Source of the DNA: Diphasiastrum complanatum
Lineage: Eukaryota > Streptophyta > Lycopodiopsida > Lycopodiales > Lycopodiaceae
Length of the DNA stretch: 64,000 nucleotides
Assembly: GCA_029204225.1 (NCBI GenBank)
Contig: CM055096.1
Location: 67,926,370-67,990,369, forward strand
Reading direction: 5' to 3'
Part shown: piece after piece, positions 36,564 to 48,830 of the stretch
How positions within the stretch are numbered: position 1 is the stretch's first letter
Layout: each line of letters starts with the position of its first letter
Program-made: the position numbers and the translations under genes
The notes under the pieces: model-generated
What the model was told of the DNA's origin: nothing
Database searches by the model: none
What the model saw: the letters and a program-made list of their open reading frames with translations, nothing else

Positions 36564-37588
36564 AAAAAAAAAATTAATTTAATTTTTTTTCTGTTTTGTG
36601 ATATTTTTATCTATGTACCAAACTACAATTTTTAAATATAAACATTCAATTAGTGGCATAAAAAATGTAGATGCGCTATCTTTTTGTTGAATTATGGCAA
36701 GAAAGAAACTTGCAAAATGCCAAAGCCCATGCTAGATGATTGTTTGTGCATGAATTCGGCCATCAATTCTCAGAAATACATCCAAAATAGAATTTCGAGA
36801 ACAACTTATTTCTTGCCATGGAATTTTTTTTAAATTTTAACTAATAAGTTCCAAGCTTTGCCTAACTAAACGCCACATTCTCTAGCTTTGTTGGAAGGAG
36901 AACACATTTTGTTACATATCATAAAAATTTCTGGTTTTGAAATTCATACCATGGTCATTAACAAGTATGTAAATAAGTTGAAATAAGATATTATATCTTG
37001 AAAAGTTAAAAGATGGCCTTGGAGAGGACTTGTCCAACCCATGGCCATAAAATGACATAATGTATTGTTGGCAAATTTTAGCTATCTACTTATTTAGTTA
37101 TATTTGCACCTTCAATCTTGGGTCTTTTGTTTCCACCATTCACACTTCAATCTTTTTTGAAATTTTTGTTTTTTACTTTTTGACTTGAAATTTCTATTGT
37201 AGTTTTCCATTATTTTCAAAACTTCCAATTGCGGAAATGGATTTAGAATTTCCAAAACTTAAATTTAGGTAGATTATGGAAAATAATATAGACTCTTAAT
37301 GAGGGGGGAGCATATTTTGCATTGCCACTGCTATGGTAGTGATGGGACGCTTCCATCCAATGATGGCAAGGCAAGAAGACATGGGGGAGTAGAAGAGGAG
37401 GTGGTGGATCACCCACCACCACTCTTGGATGGTGGCTGGCATGCCAATGATGGTGTGAAATACGTTGCTCCCTTAACTAGCCACAAAAATTGCTAGCAAT
37501 CCATTGGGTGATTGAGGAATGGCTTTCAAGGGGATAATTTGAGACACACTCTCTCTAATATGGTGACTACTTATGAGAGACACACACA

Positions 37589-37642
<54 letters not shown>

Positions 37643-39960
37643 AGTGGGGATGACCTATAAATATATTTATCCTCTTTCTCCCCAATTGTGGGGACCACCC
37701 ATGATATATATCTCTCTCTTGAACTTGTTAGGACCACCTTTCTTGTTTTTTGGCTTATTAAGACAAATAGGCCACTGATCAGATATATAGGTAGGTCTCT
37801 AACGTTAGGTGGGTTTCAAAATATTGCATGGAACCATCATGTTGAGAATGAACCAACACATGATACATAAGCAAAATTCACCCAAACAATAATTATGGAC
37901 TAGATAACATTTGAGAGGACAAGAAACAACACTTTACTAAGACATGAATTAGAAGTTAGGCAATTGTGTATGGAGAGAAATAAAAAGTCACTACTTCACC
38001 TAAATTATACACTTTGTGTTTTACTTCAAAATTTTGAATATGATTGGAATCTAGAAAGAAAGCTTTGCCCTCAAAAAATAACTTGGTGACTCTCCTCAAG
38101 TACCATGATCTTCATCATCTGGAGAAAATCTACATAGGTTCTACCCACCTATACAAATATTTCATGAAACCCGATGGTGTTCGTCACTACTATTTTTGTG
38201 TTGGAAAATACATATACTAACATCCAATTACAAATGGTTTTGTACATTCATTAGCAAATAAAATAATGAAAAATCAATAATTAGTTAGTGCACTTAATAA
38301 CCAATGAAAATAAGGATGGCCAAACCACATAAATATGGGAAGTAGCATGGCTGAACCACAAGAATGGCAAGGGCGACCACATCCATATTCTTTTTCCTTG
38401 TGAATGCTATCAGAATATATATGAGGGACACTTTTTTTATTTAAATTTGATTAATTTAGATCCACATATATAACATCCCATTTAAAAATTATCTACATTT
38501 ATGAGGAGTGTGTGATATCACATATAGGGAATGCAACACATCACCCCAAATAGCTCTTCATGACCACTATGTGTATAGGGGACTAGCGTATTGTGCATCA
38601 CCACTTTGGCGATAAGTGTACTGCGCATCACCACTTGGACAATGGTGGCCTCCCACATTTAAGGGTGATAAGATATATCATCATCTTGGAGAGATGATAG
38701 TATCAACGACCATCACAAGTAGATGGTTGATGCAATATGACTAAGAGGTCAATCATGGTGCATAATAAGCTCATCCTAGTGTAGGAGTCCATATGTGACC
38801 ACCTCTTATTTTATAGGTGTGTATTATAATTCATGACTTAACAATATCTTTATGGTATATGCTTAATATTTTATTACCTTGAGACATACTGGCTCGTTTC
38901 TACAAATGAATATAATACTCACTTGTACCTCTCAATCATGGTGCATAATAGGTTAATTTGAGTATGGAAATCCATACGGGACCACCCATTCTTTATACAT
39001 TTTATGATTCAGGTAATGTCCAGTGCTCAATTTTTTTTTTTTCGTGTTTTGAAGGCACTTCGGAAGCACAATGTTCATGGAAATTTGAAACAAGAATTTT
39101 TTGTAAACATTTTTATAACATTTTTATGATAAGTTTAGAATGGACAACCAATAAAACTTGACACATAGCACTTGAAAGGTATAATGGAATGTGCATCTGG
39201 ACAACCAATGGCGAGTTGCCACATGGTGCATGCACATTTTGAGCGGAATGTGCTTGTGCTCATTGGCTGTCACATGCACATGCCGTGTAAAAAAAAAAAT
39301 CGTAAAACAATTTTGCAAAAAATGGGAAGACTAAAAGAGCAAAAAAGAAAAACATAAAAAAAATGGGAAAAAAAAATCAACAATTTTTTTTTGGAAAAAC
39401 GTGAAAGTGAAACCAAAAAAAGAAAATCTTCACACTTATCATTAAGCAGGGGAAGGCGCCTGTCCTCAGTCGGGGCTTTCCACCTTGATCAATGGGCCCT
39501 CAAGCTCCCACCCTCGGGCACCCACCTCCCAAGACAAAAGGTTCTAGGATAGGACCTTCCCCCCATGAAAGTTTAAGAATATCTCTGGGGTAGATGCTCA
39601 ATAAATAGTGGCCCTTTCCTCCCAAAACAAAAGGTTCTCTGACATGACCTTCCCCTGGGGTAGATGCTCAATACATAGTGGCCCTTTAGTTTATTAGATC
39701 GAAAAAGACACTATAAAATTATGTCTAATTGGCTAAGAAATTGAAATACTGTTTTTTTAATGAATTAAAATTAGATCAAATAGGAATCTAGTTAATCATG
39801 ACATAAAATAGGCTCTTTTTTTCCTTTGATAAATACATATTCTATATATTAAAACTATTTTAGAGAGATAATGTCCCCATACATGTGTCACACTACCTAC
39901 CCTGCCCTGTGTCACACTATCTACCTACCAATGTTCAAAAAAGTTTTTTTTTTCTCTCTC
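36564..39960. other. Spacer with simple repeats
   Basis: No gene recognised. It includes a (CT)n run at 37592-37639. Near-duplicate blocks containing ATCATGGTGCATAATA lie at about 38755 and 38936, and a short duplicated block with ACAAAAGGTTCT and GGGGTAGATGCTCAATA lies at about 39530-39690. Confidence 0.5.
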
Positions 39961-39969
39961 TCTCTCTCT

Positions 39970-40225
39970 CTCTATGCAAGGGAGGGCACTCAGGGAGTCC
40001 ACGTTGGGAAGGGGCGCGCGGGGAGGGCGCTGGGAGGTGCGCAAGGGAGGGGGTGCCGGAAGGACGTGCAGGGAGGGCATAGGGAGAGTGTGCGGGGAGG
40101 GTACTCGGGGAGGGCGTGCCGGGGGGGTGTAGGGAGGGCACATGGAGGGGGCGTGGGGAGGGCGCGCATGACGGCGAGCAAAAGGGGAGGCACATAAGGG
40201 AGGGGGCGTAGGGAGGGCGCGCTCC
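39970..40225. repeat. G-rich GGGAGGGCGYG minisatellite
   Basis: About 250 bp of imperfect units around GGGAGGGCGTG, with more than fifteen GGG runs on the plus strand. The proline-rich frames on the minus strand are artefacts of this repeat. It has strong potential for G-quadruplex folding. Confidence 0.75.
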
Positions 40226-40950
40226 CTCTCTATATACATCACACGCACACACGCACATCCCCCCATCGACAGACCGCCATCGGCGGGCACACTTCACTAG
40301 TAATACTTAAAAGTTAAGAGCCATAAAGACTTTTGTCCACCAAAAAAAAGGGGGGTAGGTGGGCACTGGGAAATGGCCATAGTAGGTCGTGACTGGCCGG
40401 TAGGCGAACACGTGGGCCCGCCACCGACCGCCCTGTTTGGCAACCATACGCTCCCACCTACCCCTAATCGGGGTTAACGTACCGCCTGAATTTCACACCT
40501 ACCAGTCCACGGGTCATAGCTAACTCCCAGTCGCCGCAATCAATTCAGGCCCTCGCATTTTGAAGGTACACCACGATTTCGAGTCTTTCGCCGTTGGATT
40601 TCAATTAATACGTTCAGATTCTGCCACGTGTACAAGGTGACCTCGATGATACAGAAGCTAAGCCATGGATTTATTTTCTGCTCGTGGCACTCAGTCTTTC
40701 TTGCTGCTTCTTTTCTTCTGTATTTGTTTTTGGGCTGTCTTTTGATCGATCGCGATCGCTCTCTCTCCCTTTTCTGTCAGTCTTCAATTCGAGGATTCTG
40801 CAGCTCATTGCCGATCGATGCGCTTCTAAAAATCATCAATCAATCAGTTCTCAGCTGGTAATCTGGCATCTCCTGCTCGTAGCTTTGCCCTTGGAATTGT
40901 CCCTCTGCTCACATCCTGCACTTACGCCTCTCATCCCAAGCTTTTCTTTG

Positions 40951-41220
40951 CAGCGGTATCGAGGAAATTTGGTATCGTATCTGGATCAAGAAGAGCAGCG
41001 GTGCTGAGGAAATTTGGTATCGTATCTGGATCAAGAAGCGCAGCGGTGCTGAGGAAAGTTGGTATTGTATCTGGATCAAGAAGAGCAGCTCTGTTGAGGA
41101 AAGTTGGTATTGTATTTGGATCGAGAAGAGCAGCGGTGTTGAGGAAAGTTGGTATTGTATCTGGATCAAGAAGAGCAGCGGTATTCAGGAAAGCTGGTAT
41201 TGTATCTGGATCAAGAAGAG
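40951..41220. repeat. Six tandem 45-bp units just upstream of the lipase/esterase ATG
   Basis: Six units, each exactly 45 bp, start at 40951, 40996, 41041, 41086, 41131 and 41176. Each begins CAGC(G/T) and ends AGAAG(A/C)G. All keep one open frame that joins the coding frame of the next gene, encoding a basic 15-residue unit close to GIVSGSRRAAVLRKV. No in-frame ATG lies between the upstream stop (TAA at 40827) and 41238. Confidence 0.9.
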
Positions 41221-41237
41221 CATTGGAAGCTAGAGCT

Positions 41238-42206
41238 ATGGCTGAGGCTCAAGCAGAGAAGCCTGTCAATTTTTGGGGTGATCTTCCAGAAGAAGAGTAT
41301 TATAAGTCCCAAGGAGTAAAACATTCTGCAGGCTACTTTAAAACACCAAATGGTCAGATCTTTACAAACTCTTTCCTGCCCCTGGATGCCAAGCCCAAGG
41401 GTATAGTGTGCCTCACTCACGGCTATGGCGGTGACACTAGCTGGATGTTTCAGATCATAGCTATAAATTATGCTCAGTGGGGTTACGCCGCTTTTGCTGC
41501 AGACCTCCTGGGGCATGGTAGATCCGATGGCATCCATGGCTATGTCTGGAATGTACACAAGCTAGCCGAGACAGCTCTATCCTATTTTCAATCTGTCCGG
41601 GACAGCGAGGAATACAAAGGCCTTCCAGCTTTTTTGTTTGGTGAATCCATGGGTGGTGCCCTCACCTTACTCATGCACTTTCAGGATCCTCAGGGCTGGG
41701 ATGGAGCAATGCTGACAGCGCCGCTGATCATCATGCCTGAGGCAATGAAACCGTCGTGGGTACTTCTTACTGCCTACAGTTTTTTGCTAGGATTTGCTGA
41801 TACATGGGCAGTGATGCCAGAGAATAATATTGTGCGAAAAGCGATTAGAGATCCAGCAAAAGGGAAGGTGATCGGGGGCAATCCCAAACGCTACACGGGC
41901 AAGCCCCGGGTTGGAACTATGAGAGAGCTGCGTGGGCTAACAATATATCTCCAGCAGAACTTAGAGAAGGTTACGATTCCCTTTCTGGTAATGCATGGAA
42001 CGGATGATGTGGTTACGGATCCTCAGTCAAGTCAAGTTCTGTTTGACAAAGCCTCAAGCAAGGATAAGAGCCTCAAGTTCTATGAAGGAGCATACCACTC
42101 CCTCATCCAGGGTGAACCCGACGAGACCAAAAATGCTGTGCTGAGGGACATGAGAGAATGGGTGGATCAACGTACTGAGAATATTCTGAATAGCAGAAGT
42201 GTCTAA
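41238..42206 (+). CDS. Monoacylglycerol lipase / caffeoylshikimate esterase-like hydrolase
   Basis: A 322-residue alpha/beta hydrolase, the usual length for the plant MAGL family, in one exon. The ATG at 41238 starts MAEAQAEKPVNFWG and is the only in-frame ATG near the domain. Visible motifs: HGYGGD oxyanion-hole region (also fits the HX4D motif of plant MAGLs), nucleophile Ser137 in GESMGG, Asp257 in GTDDVV and His287 in AYHSL, so the triad is complete. No signal peptide or membrane span is seen from this start. Family members hydrolyse monoacylglycerols or lysophospholipids, and one clade acts on caffeoyl shikimate in lignin synthesis; sequence alone does not decide between them. It looks intact, unlike its surroundings. 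The 45-bp repeats upstream could extend the N-terminus if a non-AUG start is used. Confidence 0.88.
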   Translation: MAEAQAEKPVNFWGDLPEEEYYKSQGVKHSAGYFKTPNGQIFTNSFLPLDAKPKGIVCLTHGYGGDTSWMFQIIAINYAQWGYAAFAADLLGHGRSDGIHGYVWNVHKLAETALSYFQSVRDSEEYKGLPAFLFGESMGGALTLLMHFQDPQGWDGAMLTAPLIIMPEAMKPSWVLLTAYSFLLGFADTWAVMPENNIVRKAIRDPAKGKVIGGNPKRYTGKPRVGTMRELRGLTIYLQQNLEKVTIPFLVMHGTDDVVTDPQSSQVLFDKASSKDKSLKFYEGAYHSLIQGEPDETKNAVLRDMREWVDQRTENILNSRSV

Positions 42207-44389
42207 TTCCATTCACAGCTTGGTAATAGATAAAAGCAGATTCAAATTTGGTGATCCGTGGGCTTGGAAATATAGATTTGCTAAATGCTATTCAAAAAGA
42301 TAGTTCGCCTCCTTTTATATATTATTTATCTGGTATGTCCTTTGTCTAACGGAATGGAAGCAGACTCTGCACCTCAGCAACAGGAAACAAGCTTTAAATT
42401 CTAACATGCCTCTCATGGCGGAACTCCTCCGTTCTGTTGAGGCTTTTTTCGGTGTAAGCTGAAGTTGGAAAATTACGTGCATTTATTCCAATGACTGCAT
42501 TTTTTGCTCATTGCATCTCTTTTCTCTTGATCATTTTTTTGGGTTGGTCTGTTAGCTGAACGACAAAGTAAAACGTTATAGGTTCACCATTGATGTTTAT
42601 GCAACTCCTCCGTCTCAATTTCTCTCTCCAGTGCTATCTGTATCAGACCATGAGTGAACTATGTTTATTACGTTGGGATAATATTAAAGCTCGAAATCAG
42701 AGAAGAAATGAGTTCATGTTAGTCTGTGACAAGTGACAGATTTTTGTAAGTATGCATATGTCTTAATGTAGTTTTTGTTGGTTTTTTAAGAAAACTTTAG
42801 TAGCAAAGAGACTGTTAGTTTGATGTCATCAATCCACACCTCCTACTTCAATCTATTATATTCGGTTTTTGGTATGCAATGGTTGTTTTACTCATAGAAG
42901 TCTGCCCACGTTGTAAATTTAAAAATTAAAAGAGAAGTAAACTGCTGTAAACACGCGTGCAGTTTGTTTCATGCTGCGTGTGTTTCTTTTTCTTGTTTTT
43001 GTTTAGTTTAGTTTTTTGAACCTACAAAGCATGTTTCTTGTTCTTGTTTAGATTAGTTATCTGAACCTACAAAGGTTATAGGCCCACACATGGAGTGACC
43101 CACACTTGTATCAATAAGTACTGACTGGTACTACTGGTTGCCAAGAGGAGTTTATTGGAGTGCGCACACACTCCTGAGTCCTCCCTCCGTGGCTCTATTT
43201 GCCCAGCTAGCAATCTATATTACTCCTTCATGTCAACAACCCTAACAGCGTAACAAGAGCATGGAAGAGGATCCAAGCAATGTATGGGGTGAAGACGCAG
43301 GCAAAGCAGTTCCATTTACGTAAGAGTGAAAATGACAAAAGGAGGATTTATGGCTGATCATTTCCTCAAATTTCAAGGAGCAATCATTGATTAGATGATT
43401 GCAATAGCATCCAAAATAAAGGAAGCGCACTACTTTGCAACTAGCTGATGTGATTACAAAATCTTCGAAAAAAGACAAATTTGAGACTTTCTAAACGAAG
43501 CTTGATGCTTTCTTGTAAAATACTCCTATACCTAGATGTTTTGCTATCATGGAAGCATGTTCCATGAGTGTTTAATTAGCTTTTTGAAACGTATATGTTT
43601 GAGAGAGAGTTACAGGTGGCAAACATTAGCCGTTTCTTTTACGGTTCTATTAATCTCTCTAGTCTCTAAAGTGATAGGCTACTACCTACTAAGCCCTATT
43701 AGGTACATAGCTTGTAATTATTGCTATTATGAAGTCAATGTGTACATAAAGTGTTCTTGAGAACAAGTGGTTATCGTCTTGTCTTGGAAGCGCTTTACGA
43801 TGTGCTAGTATGATTGAATAGATCAGCACTCACTTTTGTTATCTAGAGGACTAGTTTGAGGCCAAGCAACGAACAAAACATGTTTATACATGTAAAAATT
43901 GATTTTCTTCTTCAAGTTTTGATCACCTAGGTTCAATTCAAGAGCGTAACACTAGCATGCAATTGCACCTTAAAAAATTTTGTTATGATTGTTCTATGGA
44001 ATAATACTTTCAAAATTTTGATGCAACTGTTTCATGTAGCAATAAAACTATTTAAATTCAGGCCGAATATCACAAATATCTCATGAACCACTCTTGAAAG
44101 GAGAATACGGAGGATATATCTTTGCGCATTACTTCTTTGAGGAGAGATGCCTTGATACTTGCAAGTACATGAGCATGTGCAATGCTTGAAAGGAGGAGGC
44201 AAATTGAGCATATGATTCCGTGGTGTTGTATAGGTTGGTAGGACTTCAATATGACTGGTAACTCCATATGTCTAGACATTACATGATCAACAAGCGCCAA
44301 AATAGAACTTGAGCTCTAACAATTTACATGTTGCAATAGTTTGCATAGATTGGATTTTGCAACATTAAACACAAATAGTTTTGTAAGAT
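42207..44389. other. 3' flank and spacer
   Basis: The first few hundred bases are the likely 3' UTR of the hydrolase gene. No other gene is recognised; small open frames at 43242-43760 and 44070-44300 have no motifs. Confidence 0.5.
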
Positions 44390-44989
44390 GCCCAAAATAT
44401 TAAATATTTTGAAACGAATGATAGATTTATTAATCGTCCCAAAAATGTTTATAGGATGTACTAACCTTGTGTCATACACATGGGCAGCCATGGTCACCCA
44501 CTCTCTGACTCGAAAAACATGGTCAAAACAACACCATGCATTACTCAAATCATGTCCAGGTTGCATTCTTTTTACTAGCTCAACCCCAGATGCTGGACCA
44601 ATAGTTGACATTTTAAAAATATGGCATCTATCATCCAAATCATGTGTCTGCCCAGGGAACAACGAACCATGAAAGAATTCGTAGGAGCAATTCTCTTTAA
44701 GATAAATCAAGGCTGTGATATCTTGGGATAAATTTATTGGCTGAAGTTCCTTTCTGGCTTTGGTGATCCAGTTACGTAATCTGCACAAAACAATATGAAA
44801 GGATATATAAATATTCAATACAAACAAATAAAAATGAAATGAAAAAAAAAACCTAACCTTTGTTGTTGGTGGTTGGTTCCAATGTTGATAACAGATCATG
44901 GAATGCAGATTCGTCCATGATATTATGGTTGACCCCCAACAACTTCTCTGATATAATATTCTTTGCGATTTGTCTTTGGATTGACTTTG

Positions 44990-45459
44990 AGTTGAAATTA
45001 TGTTAGGATCTAGTGTAGTATGCAGATCACATCACACAATCACCATAGCCACTCCTCTCAAGCTCTCAAAGATGGCACAACAAAAGTTGTTAGATTACAA
45101 AGAAACACTATACATGTAGAGCATTCACAAACTGCATGAAAAGGCAGGTGTCCTAAAATTGGCCTACCACCTGTCAAACTAGGGTCGGGCCCAATATGGC
45201 CAAATTCGACCGACAAACTTGGGACATGCCCCCAAGTATAGCAGGTATTGTAAATAACTCTGTACAGGCTAATTCTTCCTATGTGTGGCTACTCGGCTAA
45301 CCCAAGTAGACGGCTATGGGATCAGTGCCCGATCAATATATCCTAATGGGTCACGTCCCGATCACAACCATATACAGTATACCAAATAAACTGTACAGTA
45401 ATTACATCATCACATTTAGAGCTTATACTAATGAATCATATCAAAACTGATTTCTAACT
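44990..45459 (-). repeat. 3' LTR of the non-autonomous element
   Basis: A 470-bp repeat, left edge next to CTTTG and right edge next to the polypurine tract. Confidence 0.85.
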
Positions 45460-46326
45460 CTCTCCCTTAAGCTCAAATGTGATAAGAGTGAAAAACAATA
45501 ATTTGTAGCAATGTCTGGAGTGTCCAAAAGATGTTATGCATGTCCTGCTACTCTGTACTTGACTCACACTCAAGCACACCAAAAAACCACCAAGTTTGAC
45601 TCACAAAGTATCATGTAAACACAATGCTCATATAGAGAGTCTACCACACTCTCGACCAACTGATTCGTCCTCAATACAACTTGACCACAAGTGGACCACA
45701 TGAGCGACATGGCTCAAACTGAGGAATTCCCACTGCCACCATGAGACTTACATCCTCCATCTAGCTAGGCTGACATCTATCAGACATTTACAGGCACAAA
45801 CCTGTAAAGCTGACATAAATGAGCGACTGAGGCTCAACCTGAGAAAATCTTACTGCCACCATAAGACTGTACCCTCACTAGATAGACAACTAGTAGACAA
45901 TGACAAGTCAAAGAGCATAAAATGAATACTTTGTTCCTGACGTAGCAAATGCACAACCACATACAACTCCGAATCAGATCTAGACTCCCATGACAAGGCA
46001 ACATGCAAGCCCACACACACTCATGCAAACCAATGCGAATGATAAAGTGTCAAATACATGACCAAGGCCTGCCCATAAGTGGTATCCTGTCGTACCAACA
46101 CCTGTGCCACCCGTAGATCTGCTGCTACACCACTGGTCACCAAATCAGGTCTCCAACCATGGCCCGTGCCTGTAAGCAAGATGCCCTCACGTCTAAGCAT
46201 ATCACATAGATGTCCTCATACATCATTCAAGATCAACCATCTCGAACCAATGAGCGCTCCCAGTCTCATCTCTGATGTATCTCCCAAACAAAGCTATACT
46301 CCAAGCCGCTTTGCCCTAATGATTGG

Positions 46327-48830
46327 GCCCCTGTTGTAATGCCAACCTGTACTCCCAAATGAGCATACCATGAAGTCCTCGCCATCAATGTCCCCTACAG
46401 TAGATCGCTAGCAAAACACCCATCATAGTGTTTGCCCTCCGATCACACCCCGTGCGATCTCCATCAGCTCTCCAACCTAGAGCTGGCTCTCAAAGCTTCA
46501 CGCTTTGTCCATTTGCGTTTGCAGCTTTCTGATTCCATCATGAATCCCACCTGTAAGTCCTGTCCATGCCAATGACTCAAGTTCAATATGAAATAGTTGT
46601 CCCCTGATGATCATCCCATGTCATCCTACAGTGCTATCCCTACCAGGTATTCCAATGCCATCCCTGATCACAAATATTTGAGCATCTACCCTGTAGTGCC
46701 CACCTGTATTCTCCCAAGCTAGCTCCAAGTTACTCCTGTGAATGATTACAAACCACTCCCTAAGAATACATTGAGATGTGAACTCCAAAGCCACCATCAA
46801 GTCCCTCACATGACGTGACATGCCAATATCCCTCCAAGTGAACCTGTGAGATCTTCCATGGCCCAAACCAAACAATTTGCACCTTGTCATCACTAAAATC
46901 CACATCCTTGATGCAATATTGATATGGCAAATTGACTCGACTTATCCAAACTGGCAGTTGAAGTGTATCTCTTCGATGACAAACCTGATACACTGCTCCA
47001 CAGCTACAATGGCTTGATCAAAATTGACTTATCGACTACAAAACCACAAAATCATCACACTCACCACTCACCAAGAGCATCCAAAGTGTGATTATTGACC
47101 CGTTCTTCATCCTCTACGTGTCCCACACACAACTCGTCCAATGCAAGTCTGCTATCTTGCCCAATGGCTTTCAACTGGCACCACCTCGCACTTCCATCAC
47201 TTGTGACCACCAAAATGTGTGTACCTCGAAGTTAGCCCATAAGCTATACCCATCTCCCATAGGCTATACCTATCTCCCAGAGATACTGATGATGATCTGT
47301 CTGTCCTACATCCCATGTAGGTTCAACTTTCCATGCTTGACGTTGCCAACTCTAATTTGACTAGTACATAGGCCTCCCACCAAGGAGCCTATCTCACCAC
47401 AACATCCATCATAGCGTCCAACCCAAAGCAAATGCAAACTAGATCCACTATCGTGATGAATAACTCACCCACGATCCATAGCATAGCTCCAGAACCCTGT
47501 ACCCTCCTGTACCATCTGATCACCAAGTATCCATTACCTGCTGATAGCTCCCCAAGAATCTATCCACCTATAGTGCAACTAGACTCCAACTGGATCTAAC
47601 CAAAAGCTGCATCCTGCTTACCAGAAGATGATGGATAGACACAACATGTGACGCCAACCTGGAGATAACTGTGCATATAACCATGCAGCTCACCTGATCA
47701 CTCGCCAAAGTATCAGCTATCACTCCCTAAGCAACCATCTCCATCCTTGTCAGCTCACAACCATGGGCATGCTGGATCCACATCACCCCGTAATGCACTC
47801 CATGCCCTAAGGATATGTACCACCACAGGTACACTCCATGTCACCTACCTCCAAGTAGGCATGACCCATCCCTAGGTCACCACACATGATGCACCAGCTG
47901 AAGAACATCGTCCATGCATCAAATGACATATCATACCTGAGCAACTGTAGCATCTCCTTGAGTGCCACCCCAATGGACTCGTCATCCACATACTATGCTC
48001 ACCTGATGTCTCCGATCCTGGTCACCATCCTGCTAGACAAGCCAAACTCCAAAGCATCACTTGCTCCACTTGGCTCCTAGCATCTGCTCGCTCTCCCTGG
48101 CTATGTGCCACCCGACACCATGCCACTGCAAGCATATCCCTGAGTCATTGCTCACGGGATCCCGAGACCATTGTCTCCCTGATCGTACTGAGGTATATGG
48201 TTCTGAGTGACTCCCTCTAGGCTTATCCTTGATCTCACCACCTGTGGATCTGAACCATACAAGTTCCAACACCTATACCAAGCCTAGACTCTTGCAAATA
48301 TAGCCAACTGCATGAAAGCTATAGATAGCTTATCCACGCCCGTGATGGTAGATGTCTCCCCATCGATGCCAATGTCCAAAACGGCCCCCCTATTGTAATG
48401 CCATCTTGTACTCCCAAATGAACACACCATGAAGTCCTTGCCATCAGTGTCCCCTCTAGTAGATCACTAGCAAAACACTCAGCATAGTGTTTGCCTTTTG
48501 ATCACACCTCGTGTGATCTCCATCAGCTCTCCAACCTAGAGCTGGCTCTCAAAGCTTCACACTTTGACCATTTGCATTTCCAGTGTTCTGATTCCATCAT
48601 GAATCCCACCTGTAAATCCTGACCATTTGACTTATCGACTGCAAAACCGCAAAATCAACACACTCACCACTCGCCAAGAGCATCCAAAGTGTGATTATTG
48701 ACCCGTTCTTCATCCTCTGCATGTCCCACACACAACTCGTCCAATGCAAGTCCACTATCTTGCCCAATGGCTTTCAACTGGCACCACCTCGCAATTCCAT
48801 CACCTGTGACCGCCAAAATGTGTGTACCTC
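46327..48830 (-). repeat. Internal direct duplications within the non-autonomous element
   Basis: A block of about 230 bp containing TGTACTCCCAAATGA and ACCATGAAGTCCT occurs at about 46333-46570 and again at about 48390-48625. A second block (GTGATTATTGACCCGTTCTTC and CACACAACTCGTCCAATGCAAG) occurs at about 47085-47230 and 48685-48840. The distance between the two blocks shrinks in the second copy, so a larger duplication has lost its middle. Confidence 0.75.

Noticed and set aside
39925-40297. Proline-rich ORFs on the minus strand
   Set aside because: Several overlapping frames over a G-rich minisatellite; none has a domain, and composition explains them.
40684-41007. 107-codon ORF before the hydrolase gene
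   Set aside because: It is out of frame with the hydrolase and ends inside the 45-bp repeats. No ATG gives it a clear start, and it is probably 5' UTR.
44990-45459. Conventional TG...CA LTR boundaries (TGTTAGG or TGAAATT)
   Set aside because: These give no matching target duplication and leave no CA/TG at the opposite end; AGTT...AACT gives CTTTG on both sides and touches both primer site and polypurine tract.
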